DNA of 64,000 nucleotides from Caldisericota bacterium (GTDB lineage Bacteria > Caldisericota > JANLFM01): assembly GCA_024655865.1 (NCBI GenBank), contig JANLFM010000002.1, forward strand, positions 83,647 through 147,646, read 5' to 3'. Below are positions 15,346-24,674 of this stretch, in pieces. Under the pieces are notes generated by a model that was not told the DNA's origin, did not search any database, and saw only the letters and a program-made list of their open reading frames with translations. The first letter of the stretch is position 1; the number at the start of each line of letters is the position of its first letter. The position numbers were made by a program, and so were the translations under genes.

Positions 15346-16713
15346 ATGAGAATCTTTTCTTCGCTGGGGCTTGATGAGATTTACTCTTTCAAGAAGAGCA
15401 TCCGCTGGACCTTTATAATTCTAATGTGTATGTCAGTCATCCTCCTTGCGGATCAGAACGTGATGTCCCCCAATATTCAAGCGATCGAAAACGAGTTTCA
15501 AATCACGGATCGGGAAATAGGCCTCGTGGGCTCGGCCTTCACCCTGGTAGCAGCTATCATCACTCTGCTCTGGGGGTACCTATCGGACAAGTTCTCCCGA
15601 AAATGGCTGCTTGTTGCCGCCATCCTCGTGGGCGAAATCCCCTGCTTCCTCACGGGCTTTGCCAGGAACTACAACGAGCTTTTGACTTTGAGGATTTTAA
15701 CCGGAATTGGAATTGGGGGCATGGTCCCGGTTACTTTCTCCCTTTTAGGGGACCTTTTTACGGAAAAGCAGAGGGCAACCGCCCAGGCCTGGTACCAGGC
15801 CGTCACTGCAGTGGGTACGCTCCTGGGAATGATTGTTGCTGGATTCCTGGGACCCGCCCTGGGATGGCGCATCCCCTTCATGGTGGTCTCCGCGCCCAAT
15901 TTCCTTTTCCTTCTGGGTCTGGTCCTCTTCGGCGGGGAACCCAAAAGGGGAGGAGGGGAACAGGAAATCAAAGATTTAGTACTTTCAGGCAAGGAATATA
16001 AGTCCAGGCTCAAGGTCAAGGACTACATCAATTTAGTAAAGACCCCCTCCAACATCTGGCTTTTCATCCAGGGAATCCCGGGAACTGTGGCCTGGGGAAT
16101 CCTTCCTTTTTACATCATCACCTTCTACCAGAGGCATAAAGGCTTCTCAGTGGAGCTGGGGACGATCCTGATGCTCGTTTTGGGAATCGGGGTGATCCTG
16201 GGTAAGCTCTTCGGTGGAATTATCGGCAACAAGCTTTACAACAAGGACAAGCGTTTGCTCCCGATATTCAATGGGGTAACCACACTCCTGGGGATTATTC
16301 CCTTGATGATCACGCTTTCCTGGCCCGCACCTCAAAATCCCACCTTTTCCTCCCTTATCCCTCCTGCGGTTTTTGGCTTTCTGGGGGCGGCGATCATCGC
16401 CATCGCCGGGCCCAACGTTCAGGCCATGCTCATGAACGTGAACCCCCCGGAGTACAGGGGGGCGATTTCCTCCATTTTTAACCTGACTGACTCCATCGGT
16501 GCGGGCTTCGGCCCTTACATCGGTGGCCTCCTCTCCACAGCCAGGGACCTCGATTTCGCGATGAAGACCTCCACCCTTTTCTGGATCCCCTGTGGGCTTC
16601 TCTTCTTCGTTTTGATCAAATACCTCCCTCAAGATACTGAGAAACTGCGGCGCAAGATGTCCGCAGTCCGCCAGGAAATGGAAAAGGGCAATGCCAGTGG
16701 AGCTGGTTTATAA
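15346..16713 (+). CDS. MFS transporter, probable sugar or glycoside uptake
   Basis: 455 aa with 12 membrane segments. The MFS loop 2-3 motif GYLSDKFSRKW and its repeat-like counterpart after helix 8 are present, along with LTGIGIGGMVPVT in helix 4. An AGGAGG site precedes the ATG and a TATAAT lies about 65 bp upstream. Its last 23 bp overlap the alpha-galactosidase gene, so translation is coupled, and the operon continues with a PfkB kinase and a GH1 glycosidase. Uptake of intact galactosides or glucosides for intracellular hydrolysis is the likely role; substrate is inferred from context only. Confidence 0.85.
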   Translation: MRIFSSLGLDEIYSFKKSIRWTFIILMCMSVILLADQNVMSPNIQAIENEFQITDREIGLVGSAFTLVAAIITLLWGYLSDKFSRKWLLVAAILVGEIPCFLTGFARNYNELLTLRILTGIGIGGMVPVTFSLLGDLFTEKQRATAQAWYQAVTAVGTLLGMIVAGFLGPALGWRIPFMVVSAPNFLFLLGLVLFGGEPKRGGGEQEIKDLVLSGKEYKSRLKVKDYINLVKTPSNIWLFIQGIPGTVAWGILPFYIITFYQRHKGFSVELGTILMLVLGIGVILGKLFGGIIGNKLYNKDKRLLPIFNGVTTLLGIIPLMITLSWPAPQNPTFSSLIPPAVFGFLGAAIIAIAGPNVQAMLMNVNPPEYRGAISSIFNLTDSIGAGFGPYIGGLLSTARDLDFAMKTSTLFWIPCGLLFFVLIKYLPQDTEKLRRKMSAVRQEMEKGNASGAGL

Positions 16714-18373
16714 GGGCGGAAGAGCGGCTCTCAAGGACCGGGAAATCCCCTTCCACGATTCCCTGAGTCTGGATGGGCTGAAAATTCAGCTTTCTTTTGA
16801 AGAAGGGGAAATTCGGGGCACAGTCCAGGAAGAGAAGGAGCTATTCCTGGAAAGGGTGGGGCTGGAATTTGAAATCCAGGGGGAATACTCCTTTTTCAAA
16901 AATGGCTTTCAGTCCTGGTCGCCCTCTTTAGAGATAAAGAGGGAGCCTCCTCCACCCCGGATTCTGATCAAGGCTCTGGCCCTGCACTGGGACGATCCGG
17001 GGTATTTGAAGGAGATTTCCTATTTCCAGAAGTCCCACTTTCTCACCTACCTCAGGAGCGGAGATCAATATCTTTACCTTGAAGCGCAGGATCTGCCCAT
17101 TCCCCTCGTGCACTTCCTCTTCCGGGGAAAAACTCTAAAAGTAGTCTCGGAGATCAGGCGCTCCGGCCCCAACCAGTTCACCTTTCTGGATTTAAAAATG
17201 GAGAGGCTTTCAGCCCTCCATCCCGCAAGGAAGAAAATGGAGCGCATTTTCGGTTGGACAAGCTGGTACTATTACTATAACCGGGTGCGCCCGGAGGACG
17301 TCCTTTTAAACCTCGAGCTCTCGCGCAACTTTCCTTATCCCCTCACCTACTTTCAAATCGACGACGGCTGGGAAAAAGCCATCGGGGATTGGGAGGAAAA
17401 CGAGAAATTTAAAGGAAGGCTCCGGGAGCTTGCCTTAAAGATCAAGGACACAGGATATAGACCCGGAATCTGGCTTGCTCCATTTATTGTGGAAAAGAAG
17501 TCCCGCACTTTCAAGCGCAGGGACTGGCTCCTGAAGGATGAATCGGGAAGATCTCAAGTTGCCGGGTTCAATCCTGTCTGGGGAGGGCACTTTTACGCTT
17601 TAGACCCCACTCATCCCGAAGTGCAAAGCTACCTCCGGGAGAGGATCGAAACCTTTCGGGAGATGGGCTTTGAGCTCTTCAAGATGGATTACCTCTATTC
17701 CCTGGCCCTCCAGGGAGAGCATTTCAAGGAGAACCTCTCCCGGAGGGAAGTGATCGAGGAGGGGTTGAGCCTCCTCAATTCTGCTTGCGGGGATGCCCCA
17801 ATCTTGGGTTGCGGAGCTCCCCTCCTTACCTCCAGAGCCTACGATTTCCTGCGCATCGGACCGGATGTGGCGGATAAGTGGGAGGATAAGCTTATCCGCC
17901 TGGCAGGGCACATCGGGGGAGTGGAAGCGAAAAGCTGCTTGAGCAACACCCTTTCCCGCTTTTTCCTGGATGGCCGATTTTGGCTTTCTGATCCGGATGT
18001 GCTCATCTTACGAAGAGGGAAACTCAACCCGGAACAAAGCCGGACTCTGATCCTGGCTAATTTCCTCCTCTCTCATTTCCACTTTTACTCCGATCCTTTA
18101 GACATTGTTCCCAAAGAGAATCTCGAACTTTTGCGCACCCTCGAGCCCTTTTTGGATTTTTCCCCCGAGGAGGGAATTCCCGGAGAATACTTCACCTTCA
18201 GGGGAAAATCCGGGCGAAAAGAGGTTTTAGGATTTATCAACCTGAAATCCCGGTCTTTCGAGGTTAGGGTCGAGGAGGGATTCAAGGAAGTCCTCACAAG
18301 GGGAAGGGGAAATCTCCTGGGACCATTTCAGACCAGGGTATTCGCGAGGGAAGAGAGTGATATCGCGCTATGA
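16691..18373 (+). CDS. GH36-type alpha-galactosidase
   Basis: 560 aa without a signal peptide, so intracellular. An N-terminal beta-sandwich (to about residue 190) is followed by a (beta/alpha)8 barrel. The catalytic nucleophile is Asp333 in FKMDYLY and the acid/base is Asp392 in RIGPDV, both in the contexts of clan GH-D; FQIDDGWE and GIWLAPFIV are also family hallmarks. It would release galactose from melibiose or raffinose-type sugars. It overlaps the transporter gene by 23 bp and the sugar kinase gene by 4 bp. Its exact specificity (alpha-galactose versus alpha-N-acetylgalactosamine) is not settled by sequence. Confidence 0.88.
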   Translation: MPVELVYKGGRAALKDREIPFHDSLSLDGLKIQLSFEEGEIRGTVQEEKELFLERVGLEFEIQGEYSFFKNGFQSWSPSLEIKREPPPPRILIKALALHWDDPGYLKEISYFQKSHFLTYLRSGDQYLYLEAQDLPIPLVHFLFRGKTLKVVSEIRRSGPNQFTFLDLKMERLSALHPARKKMERIFGWTSWYYYYNRVRPEDVLLNLELSRNFPYPLTYFQIDDGWEKAIGDWEENEKFKGRLRELALKIKDTGYRPGIWLAPFIVEKKSRTFKRRDWLLKDESGRSQVAGFNPVWGGHFYALDPTHPEVQSYLRERIETFREMGFELFKMDYLYSLALQGEHFKENLSRREVIEEGLSLLNSACGDAPILGCGAPLLTSRAYDFLRIGPDVADKWEDKLIRLAGHIGGVEAKSCLSNTLSRFFLDGRFWLSDPDVLILRRGKLNPEQSRTLILANFLLSHFHFYSDPLDIVPKENLELLRTLEPFLDFSPEEGIPGEYFTFRGKSGRKEVLGFINLKSRSFEVRVEEGFKEVLTRGRGNLLGPFQTRVFAREESDIAL

Positions 18374-19287
18374 TTTTAACTTTGACCATCAACCTGGCAA
18401 TTGACAAGGTGGCCATCCTGGAGAAGTTCGAGGCAGGAAAGGAAAACCGCATCCAGCTCGTCTCCTCCCTCCCTGGAGGGAAAGGGGCAAACGTTTCCCG
18501 GGCCCTGAAAAGCTTCAAGGAGGAAGTCTTGATCTGCGGACTGAAGGGTGGGAAAAACGGGGAGTTCATCGAGGAGGGTTTAGTCAGAGAAGGAATCAAC
18601 CCCATCCTTTTCCCCATCGAGGAAGAAAACAGGGTCTGCCTGATCCTGGTGGAAAAATCGGGGGTTGTGACGGAAATTTACGAGGTGGGGCCAAGGATCG
18701 AGGAGGAGATCCAGGAAAAATTCCTGAACTTCTTCAGGGAGGTCTGGAAAGATTTTTCCTGGATCATAGTTTCAGGAAGCCTTCCTCCCGGTTTCCCTGA
18801 GGATTATTACGCCCGTTTGCTCAGGGGAAGAAGAGGCAAAAAGCTCTTCCTGGATTTCCACACCGGAGCCCTGCTCAAGGCCCTTGAGGAAGAGGTCTTC
18901 CTTCTGAAAATCAACGAGCGGGAATTCCTGAGGACATTCAAGGAGCCCGATCTCCTTCCCGCAATAAAAACCGTGATCGAGAAATTTCCCATTCAGTATC
19001 TAGTGGTGACCCTTGGGGAAAACGGCGTCCTGGGAGCGGATCAGGAAAAAATATACAGCATTACTTCCACCTATAAGCCTGGGGTGATCTGCCCGGTAGG
19101 CGCTGGGGATGCCTTTATGGGAGGTCTGGTGCACGCTTTTAAAGAGGGCAAGGATTTTAAAGAGGCGCTGCTTCTGGCAACGGCGGCCTCGATTTCCAAC
19201 GTGACCCTTTACGAAGGAGGAAGGGTTAATCCCGAGGAGTTCGAAAGAATCCTGAAAGGAAAATATCTCCAGATTGAGATCTTATAA
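18370..19287 (+). CDS. PfkB-family sugar-phosphate kinase (FruK/LacC type)
   Basis: 305 aa. It begins with LTINLAIDK, the 1-phosphofructokinase/tagatose-6-phosphate kinase start, has the N-terminal PfkB signature GGKGANVSRAL, and the C-terminal signature PVGAGDAFMGG with the catalytic Asp. The family phosphorylates fructose-1-phosphate, fructose-6-phosphate or tagatose-6-phosphate. Next to a GH36 galactosidase and a GH1 glycosidase, a tagatose-6-phosphate role is attractive, but no tagatose pathway isomerase or aldolase is present. It overlaps GH36 by 4 bp. Confidence 0.85.
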   Translation: MILTLTINLAIDKVAILEKFEAGKENRIQLVSSLPGGKGANVSRALKSFKEEVLICGLKGGKNGEFIEEGLVREGINPILFPIEEENRVCLILVEKSGVVTEIYEVGPRIEEEIQEKFLNFFREVWKDFSWIIVSGSLPPGFPEDYYARLLRGRRGKKLFLDFHTGALLKALEEEVFLLKINEREFLRTFKEPDLLPAIKTVIEKFPIQYLVVTLGENGVLGADQEKIYSITSTYKPGVICPVGAGDAFMGGLVHAFKEGKDFKEALLLATAASISNVTLYEGGRVNPEEFERILKGKYLQIEIL

Positions 19288-19305
19288 TGGAGAAGGAGGA
19301 AGAGA

Positions 19306-20529
19306 ATGGAGTTTCTCTGGGGAACTGCAACCGCCGCCCATCAAGTAGAAGGGGGTAACTATTACAACGACTGGTGGCTCTGGGAGAAAACAGGGCGAAT
19401 TAAGACCGGCGATTCCTCCGACCCGGCCTGTGACCACTATCACCTTTTTCGGGAGGACTTTCAATTAATTAAATTTTTGAATAACAACGCTTATCGTTTC
19501 TCCGTGGAATGGTCGCGGATAGAGAAGGAGGAGGAAAAATTTGACGAGAAAGAGATCGAACATTATGTAGAAATGCTCCAGGAGTTGAAGCGCCTGCACA
19601 TCGAGCCGGTCCTCACCCTGCATCACTTCACTCTCCCCATCTGGCTTGCGGAAAAGGGCGGAGCCGAGAACCCTGATTTTCCGCGCTACTTCGCGCGTTT
19701 CGTAAAAAGGGTGGTTCCTGCTTTTAAGGACTACGTGCACTACTGGATCACGATCAACGAGCCGGTGGTGCTCGCTGTCCTGGGCTACCTTTTCGGGGAA
19801 TGGCCTCCGGGAATAAAGAGTTTCCGCCGGATGGCGAAAGTGGGAAGGAACCTCCTTTACGCCCATCGTGATGCCTATTTAGCGATTAAAGAGCAATCGC
19901 CCTCAGCCCTTGTCTCCATCGCTCACAACATGCAGAACTTCTACCCCTCATCTTTCTGGAACCCCGTGGACGTCGTCCTGGCAAAAACCGTGGATCGCTA
20001 CTATAACTTTTCCTTCCTGGAAACGCTGATCGATGGAAAAATCAGGAGGCCCTTTGGAAAAGGGGAAAGGGATTCGTCGCTTCAGGAAACCTTGGATTAT
20101 ATCGGGCTGAACTATTACACCCGCGCTTTCCTGCACTTTGGGTTTAAAGGATTTCAGGAGGTGAAGAAGAAAGCCCTGAGGAACGATTTCGGCTGGGAGG
20201 TCTACCCTCAGGGGATCTACGAGATCCTGGTGCGTCTCAAGCCGCTGGGGAAGGGGATCATGATCACGGAAAGCGGAACTGCGGATCAGGAGGATAAAAT
20301 CAGGCCCCGGTATCTGAGGGACATCATTTCCTGGATGAGAAAGGCAAGCCAGGAAGGGGTAAAGACCATCGGGTATATGCACTGGTCTTTGATGGACAAC
20401 TTCGAGTGGCTCGAGGGTTATTCCATGCGCTTCGGGCTCTTCGAGGTGGACTTCAAGACCCAGGAGCGCAAACCCCGCCAGAGCGCCTACGTCTATCGGG
20501 AGATCGCCGGAGAGAAAGCTTTCCCATAA
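19306..20529 (+). CDS. GH1 beta-glycosidase
   Basis: 407 aa single-domain family 1 glycosidase, slightly short for the family (about 440). FLWGTATAAHQVEG opens the barrel; the acid/base is Glu152 in TINEP and the nucleophile is Glu322 in ITESG; the aglycone/glycone residues W, E and W of SLMDNFEWLEGY are present. It hydrolyses beta-glucosides and/or beta-galactosides; 6-phospho specificity is not indicated. No signal peptide. It has a GGAGGAAGAG site and closes the operon MFS-GH36-PfkB-GH1. Confidence 0.93.
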   Translation: MEFLWGTATAAHQVEGGNYYNDWWLWEKTGRIKTGDSSDPACDHYHLFREDFQLIKFLNNNAYRFSVEWSRIEKEEEKFDEKEIEHYVEMLQELKRLHIEPVLTLHHFTLPIWLAEKGGAENPDFPRYFARFVKRVVPAFKDYVHYWITINEPVVLAVLGYLFGEWPPGIKSFRRMAKVGRNLLYAHRDAYLAIKEQSPSALVSIAHNMQNFYPSSFWNPVDVVLAKTVDRYYNFSFLETLIDGKIRRPFGKGERDSSLQETLDYIGLNYYTRAFLHFGFKGFQEVKKKALRNDFGWEVYPQGIYEILVRLKPLGKGIMITESGTADQEDKIRPRYLRDIISWMRKASQEGVKTIGYMHWSLMDNFEWLEGYSMRFGLFEVDFKTQERKPRQSAYVYREIAGEKAFP

Positions 20530-20550
20530 GCAACTCATTTTGCATAAACC

Positions 20551-20588
20551 TGACGAGTTTTTGACAAACACGGGCCTCGTCATCTAAT
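20551..20588 (+). promoter_or_regulatory. Promoter with inverted repeat upstream of MFS exporter
   Basis: -35 TTGACA (20561-20566), 16-base spacer, -10 TCTAAT (20583-20588). TGACGAG (20551-20557) and CTCGTCA (20576-20582) form a 7-bp inverted repeat bracketing the -35, a good place for a repressor. A near-repeat ATTTTGCA(T/A)AAAC also flanks it (near 20537 and 20587). Confidence 0.6.
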
Positions 20589-20620
20589 TTTGCAAAAACG
20601 AAACTCCAGAGGAGGACACT

Positions 20621-21982
20621 TTGAAAAAACCACAAGGAATGGCGAATTTCTTTATCATCTGGGTTGGGCAGGTTTTTTCCCTTTTAGGAACGGCAATGTC
20701 CGGCTTCGCCCTGACCATCTGGGCCTGGAGCGCTACTGGAAAGGCAACTTCCCTCGCTTTAGTGGGATTTTTCAGCTTCTTTCCCATGGTTATCGCCAGT
20801 CCTTTTGCCGGGGCACTCGTCGACCGCTGGAACAGGAAGCTGACCATGATGCTTTCCGATATTGCCTCCGGTTTGATGACCGTGGTCGTGCTCGTCCTCT
20901 ACCTTTTGGGAAAACTACAAATCTGGCACCTTTTTATCACAGGGGCCATTTCGGGTATTTTTCAGGCTTTCCAGTGGCCAGCCTACTCTGCCGCCATCAC
21001 TATGATTATTCCCAAGGAGCATTACGGCAGAGCCGCAGGATTGATGTCGGTAGCAGAATCTGGCTCAGGAATCCTCGCCCCGATCATGGCCGCGGCCCTT
21101 CTGGGATTTGTCGGAATCGCCGGCGTTCTGGCCATCGACCTCATCACTCTGGCCATGGCCGTATCGGCTCTTCTCATCGCTCATGTGCCCCAGCCCCCAC
21201 GCACGGAAGCAGGGCTTGAGGCTCAGGGGAGCTTGTTCAAAGAAGCGGGATACGGTTTTCGCTATATATTCGCCAGGCCTCCCCTACTGGGGTTGCAGCT
21301 TGTGTTCTTCATGGGGAACCTTCTTGCCGCCATCGGAGGAACGGTGGTGGCCCCCAGAATCCTGGCTCAGACCGGAAATAACGCCACAATTCTGGGCACA
21401 GTTCAATCTGTAGCAGGAATTGGAGGCGTGCTGGGAGGAATTATTATGAGCATCTGGGGAGGGTTCAAGCGAAAAATCCACGGGGTGCTCACGGGGTGGA
21501 TTCTTTCTTTCGCCTTCTTAAGTGTATCTTTTGGCTTAGCCCAGACTCCTCTTCTCTGGGCGGTGTCCTCTTTTCTGGGAAGCATGATTATCCCCATCAT
21601 TAACGCTTCCAACCAGGCTATCTGGCAGTCTAAAATTCCTCCTGACATTCAGGGCAAGGTCTTCTCCGTGCGCCGGTTGATTGCGCAGCTATCGGCTCCT
21701 ATCTCTATGCTCATCGCCGGACCCCTGGCAGACAATGTCTTTGAACCCTTAATGAGAAGTCAGAATTCTCTCTCTAACTTTCTTTACCCCGTCTTCGGTA
21801 TCGGTCCCGGAAGGGGCATGGCCTTAATGATTTTCCTCATTGGGGTACTGGGAATCCTGATTGCCGCATCTAGTTACCTGATTAAACCTGTTCGGGACGT
21901 AGAGCTCCTGATTCCTGACTACGATGTGTACCTGAAGGCGGAAGTTCAGGAGGAAGCCGTACCCACTTCAGCCTCCCAGTAG
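20621..21982 (+). CDS. MFS exporter of the MFS_3/EntS-like type
   Basis: 453 aa with about 12 membrane segments. GQVFSLLGTAMSGFALTIWAW is the start typical of macrolide-efflux/EntS-like exporters, and the loop 2-3 motif is GALVDRWNRKLTM. Translation starts at a TTG (20621) preceded by GAGGAGG. It has its own promoter with an inverted repeat and is followed within 12 bp by a ZIP-type transporter gene. Substrate unknown; drug or siderophore-like export is usual for the family. Confidence 0.82.
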   Translation: MKKPQGMANFFIIWVGQVFSLLGTAMSGFALTIWAWSATGKATSLALVGFFSFFPMVIASPFAGALVDRWNRKLTMMLSDIASGLMTVVVLVLYLLGKLQIWHLFITGAISGIFQAFQWPAYSAAITMIIPKEHYGRAAGLMSVAESGSGILAPIMAAALLGFVGIAGVLAIDLITLAMAVSALLIAHVPQPPRTEAGLEAQGSLFKEAGYGFRYIFARPPLLGLQLVFFMGNLLAAIGGTVVAPRILAQTGNNATILGTVQSVAGIGGVLGGIIMSIWGGFKRKIHGVLTGWILSFAFLSVSFGLAQTPLLWAVSSFLGSMIIPIINASNQAIWQSKIPPDIQGKVFSVRRLIAQLSAPISMLIAGPLADNVFEPLMRSQNSLSNFLYPVFGIGPGRGMALMIFLIGVLGILIAASSYLIKPVRDVELLIPDYDVYLKAEVQEEAVPTSASQ

Positions 21983-21994
21983 TAATATTAAGAA

Positions 21995-22735
21995 GTGATC
22001 TTGGGATTAATTCTTTTAGCGACCACAATCGCTTCCCTGACCTCCCTGGTGGGAGCCACGATGCTCCTCCTGGGTCAGAAAAAAGGCCTGGTAATTTTTG
22101 GTCTGGTAAACCTGGCCACAGGAGCCCTGATCGGGGCTGCCTTTTTCCATCTGATCCCCGAGTCCTGGGAAAAAACTACTCTTTCCCCTTACTTCCTCAT
22201 TTTGGGGATTTTACTTTTCTTCATTCTGGAAAAATTCCTTTACTGGAGGCACTGCCACTCGGGCGAGGAGTGCAAGGTGCACGTGGAAGCCTTTTCGTAT
22301 TTGAACCTTATCGGAGACGCAGTGCACAATTTCATTGATGGGGCGGTGATCGCTGGCGCTTTTCTCGCCAGTCCCGCTCTGGGTTGGGCCACCACGCTAG
22401 CTGTAGTTCTGCACGAGGTCCCTCAGGAGCTGGGGGATTTCGCCATCTTGCTTCACGGGGGGTTCACTCCCGGAAAAGCGCTCTTTTATAACCTCTTAAG
22501 CCAGATGACTTGCATTCTGGGAGGAGTGTTGACCTATCTTGTGGGGGAAACAGTCCACAATCTGGAGCCTTTCCTGCTTTCTTTCGCCGCAGGCGGCTTC
22601 CTTTATATCGCGCTTGTGGACCTACTTCCAGAGATGAGGCACAGTACGGGATTGAAAAGTGCCCTCTCGGAAGTCATACTTATCTTAGCGGGGATCTTCT
22701 TGATGTGGGGGTTGAAAGCGGTGATGGCTGTATGA
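21995..22735 (+). CDS. ZIP-family metal transporter
   Basis: 246 aa with about eight membrane segments. Metal-binding helices carry GDAVHNFIDGAVIAG (helix IV) and LHEVPQELGDFAIL (helix V), the diagnostic His/Asp/Glu pairs of ZIP proteins; a cytosolic loop has HCHSGEECKVH, a possible metal-sensing or binding stretch. It would import Zn or another divalent metal. The start is a GTG at 21995 with a weak ribosome site; a TTG at 22001 is possible. It overlaps the PanE-like gene by 4 bp. Confidence 0.9.
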   Translation: MILGLILLATTIASLTSLVGATMLLLGQKKGLVIFGLVNLATGALIGAAFFHLIPESWEKTTLSPYFLILGILLFFILEKFLYWRHCHSGEECKVHVEAFSYLNLIGDAVHNFIDGAVIAGAFLASPALGWATTLAVVLHEVPQELGDFAILLHGGFTPGKALFYNLLSQMTCILGGVLTYLVGETVHNLEPFLLSFAAGGFLYIALVDLLPEMRHSTGLKSALSEVILILAGIFLMWGLKAVMAV

Positions 22736-23694
22736 GCATGCGTATTCTGGTCTGGGGAGCTGGCCCAGTAGGGCTTTATCTGGGAGTTTGCCTCGAGGAG
22801 GCCGGGGCAGAGGTGCACTTTTTAGGGAGGAGAAAGGTGCTCGAACCCCTTAAAGAAGGTTTTCTAATTGAGGAGGAGGGGGCAAGGCAAGAGGTCAAAA
22901 ACTTGAGGGTCTTCTTTGACCTGGAGGAGGTGCGTGGAACTTCCTACGATTGGGCGATTATAGCCTTTAAATCTCATCACAATCTGGCGGTAGCCCCTCA
23001 GCTTTCCACTGTTCAAGCAAGAAAAATTCTAGTCGTGCAGAACGGAATCGGGAACGAGGAATTTTTCATGGGCTATCATAACTGTGTGGCCTCAGGGGCG
23101 TTCACCAAGGTGGTGCACATCAAGGATGGCGTCTTGAAGGCCTCAAAGGGAGGAATAGGGCTGGCCCCAGAAGGGATAGTCGAGGATCTTTCCGCCCTTT
23201 TTGCCCTGAGGACCCGGGTAGCAATTTACCCGGATTATCGTCCTATGAAGTGGAGCAAGCTTCTTTTGAACATCCTGGGGAGTCCCATCGCCTGCGCTTT
23301 GAATTTGCCCCCTCAGGATTACATGTATGATAAAAGGGGCATTTGGCTGGAAAAAATCCTACTCAAGGAATTTTTGGGCCTCATCAGAAAAATAGGGATT
23401 CCCTTAGTGAATCTCCCCGGGTATCCGGTAAAGCTTTTTCCTTTGCTTCCTTATCTTCCCGCCGGGCTTTTCCGACGCATTTCCAAAGCGCGGGGGGAGA
23501 AGCTACCCTCGCTCCTTGCGGATTCCCGGGAAGGACGTCCTCTGGAAATCGGGGCCCTCCTTTTGAACCCCTTGAAGGAAGCGGAAAAGCATAACTACCC
23601 GATGCCCCTTGCTTCCCTGATTTACAAAATATTAGAGGGAACCCGGACAACTACCCTGAATTCCCTCTACAAAGAGTATCTGAAAACCTTTTAA
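22732..23694 (+). CDS. Ketopantoate reductase-like protein (ApbA/PanE family)
   Basis: 320 aa. The N-terminal Rossmann motif is [10 protein letters not shown], and [12 protein letters not shown] plus the Lys/Asn-containing [14 protein letters not shown] match the catalytic core of 2-dehydropantoate 2-reductases. It would reduce ketopantoate (or another 2-keto acid) with NADPH. The ATG at 22732 overlaps the ZIP transporter stop as ATGA; a longer upstream frame exists but lies within the ZIP gene. No other pantothenate gene is near, and many paralogues in this family have unknown substrates, so the pathway is tentative. Confidence 0.8.
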   Translation: MSMRILVWGAGPVGLYLGVCLEEAGAEVHFLGRRKVLEPLKEGFLIEEEGARQEVKNLRVFFDLEEVRGTSYDWAIIAFKSHHNLAVAPQLSTVQARKILVVQNGIGNEEFFMGYHNCVASGAFTKVVHIKDGVLKASKGGIGLAPEGIVEDLSALFALRTRVAIYPDYRPMKWSKLLLNILGSPIACALNLPPQDYMYDKRGIWLEKILLKEFLGLIRKIGIPLVNLPGYPVKLFPLLPYLPAGLFRRISKARGEKLPSLLADSREGRPLEIGALLLNPLKEAEKHNYPMPLASLIYKILEGTRTTTLNSLYKEYLKTF

Positions 23695-24344
23695 GGAAGC
23701 TTCTCCGGCTCCGGATAGCCCTCAGCGTTCTCCACCGTTACCCTGAGCATTTTATCCCCCACCTGGATTTTCCTGACCACCTCCATACCCTCGATCACCT
23801 GACCGAAAACAGTGTACTTCCCGTCCAGGGATGGTTGGGGAGCAAGGCAGATGTAAAACTGGGAACCGGCAGAATCAGGATCGTCCGCTCTGGCCATGGC
23901 CACAGTCCCTTCCAGGTGCTTGCGGGAGTTGAACTCCGCTTTGATATGATATCCCGGTCCCCCCGTGCCATTGCCGTTAGGGTCGCCTCCTTGAATTACA
24001 AACCCGGGTTCCACCCTGTGGAAGGTTAACCCGTCGTAGAAGCCCTTCTTAGCAAGATAGATGAAGTTAGCCACGGTATTGGGGGCATCCTGAGGATACA
24101 TCTCAAATTTGATCGTTCCCTTTTCCGTTTCGATGATGGCCAGAGGCAGGTTCCCGGAAGTAGGGGTCTCCGAGGAAGAAGGAGTGGTGGGGGTCTGAGC
24201 CGGAGAAGGAGTGGTAGTTAAAGGGAAGGGAACCGGAGACTGGGTGGGATTCATGCCCGATTCCCGGCAACCTGCCGCAAAAAGCGAAAGAGCAAATAAA
24301 GATAAAAGGAAGAGCACCAACCTGGTTGATTTTCGCATTTTCAT
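23691..24344 (-). CDS. Lipoprotein peptidyl-prolyl isomerase (cyclophilin)
   Basis: 217 aa. A signal peptide ends in the lipobox LFAAGC (Cys at about 26), followed by a flexible Pro/Thr/Ser-rich linker (about 30-65) and a cyclophilin domain with [34 protein letters not shown] and [10 protein letters not shown]. It should fold exported proteins on the outer face of the membrane. It overlaps the small upstream gene by 4 bp and meets the PanE-like gene tail to tail with a 4-bp overlap, so no terminator space exists between them. Confidence 0.93.
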   Translation of the reverse strand: MKMRKSTRLVLFLLSLFALSLFAAGCRESGMNPTQSPVPFPLTTTPSPAQTPTTPSSSETPTSGNLPLAIIETEKGTIKFEMYPQDAPNTVANFIYLAKKGFYDGLTFHRVEPGFVIQGGDPNGNGTGGPGYHIKAEFNSRKHLEGTVAMARADDPDSAGSQFYICLAPQPSLDGKYTVFGQVIEGMEVVRKIQVGDKMLRVTVENAEGYPEPEKLP

Positions 24345-24562
24345 CCCTCCAGCTTTTGCTTCAATTTAAGGATGAGCTCGTTTTCCAGTTCTGGCTCTTT
24401 TAACCAGCGCTTAAGCTCCTGCCAGACAAGTGGGCAGTCCTCCTGGGGTGAGTAACCCAGGACTTCCCTGATCGCTTTATCCAGAAGTTTTCTGGATCCC
24501 TTTGTATCCGGAAGTGCGATCTTCTCCATCAATCCTTTCAGGTGCCTAATGTAGCAGGTCAA
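24341..24562 (-). CDS. Small conserved-looking protein, unknown
   Basis: 73 aa, starting at a TTG (24562) with AAAGGAG five to six bases upstream, and overlapping the cyclophilin gene by 4 bp, so it is almost certainly translated. It begins [10 protein letters not shown] and contains a second Cys in [14 protein letters not shown], suggesting a small helical metal- or disulfide-linked protein. I do not recognise a function. Confidence 0.65.
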   Translation of the reverse strand: MTCYIRHLKGLMEKIALPDTKGSRKLLDKAIREVLGYSPQEDCPLVWQELKRWLKEPELENELILKLKQKLEG

Positions 24563-24674
24563 GCTCTCTCTCCTTTCTCGAATATTTTCTTCAATCTTTA
24601 CACATTCTTCAAATTTGTTTTATGGAGATTTTAAATAATTGGAGGAGAATGGTCTCAGAAAGGAGGGAATGAGA

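Noticed and set aside
20590-21219. 209-codon plus frame overlapping the MFS exporter
   Set aside because: His/Arg-rich out-of-frame shadow; the MFS frame has a GAGGAGG site and membrane segments.
22510-22731. 5' extension of the PanE-like gene
   Set aside because: It lies in the ZIP transporter gene; the ATG at 22732 gives the correct N-terminal Rossmann motif.
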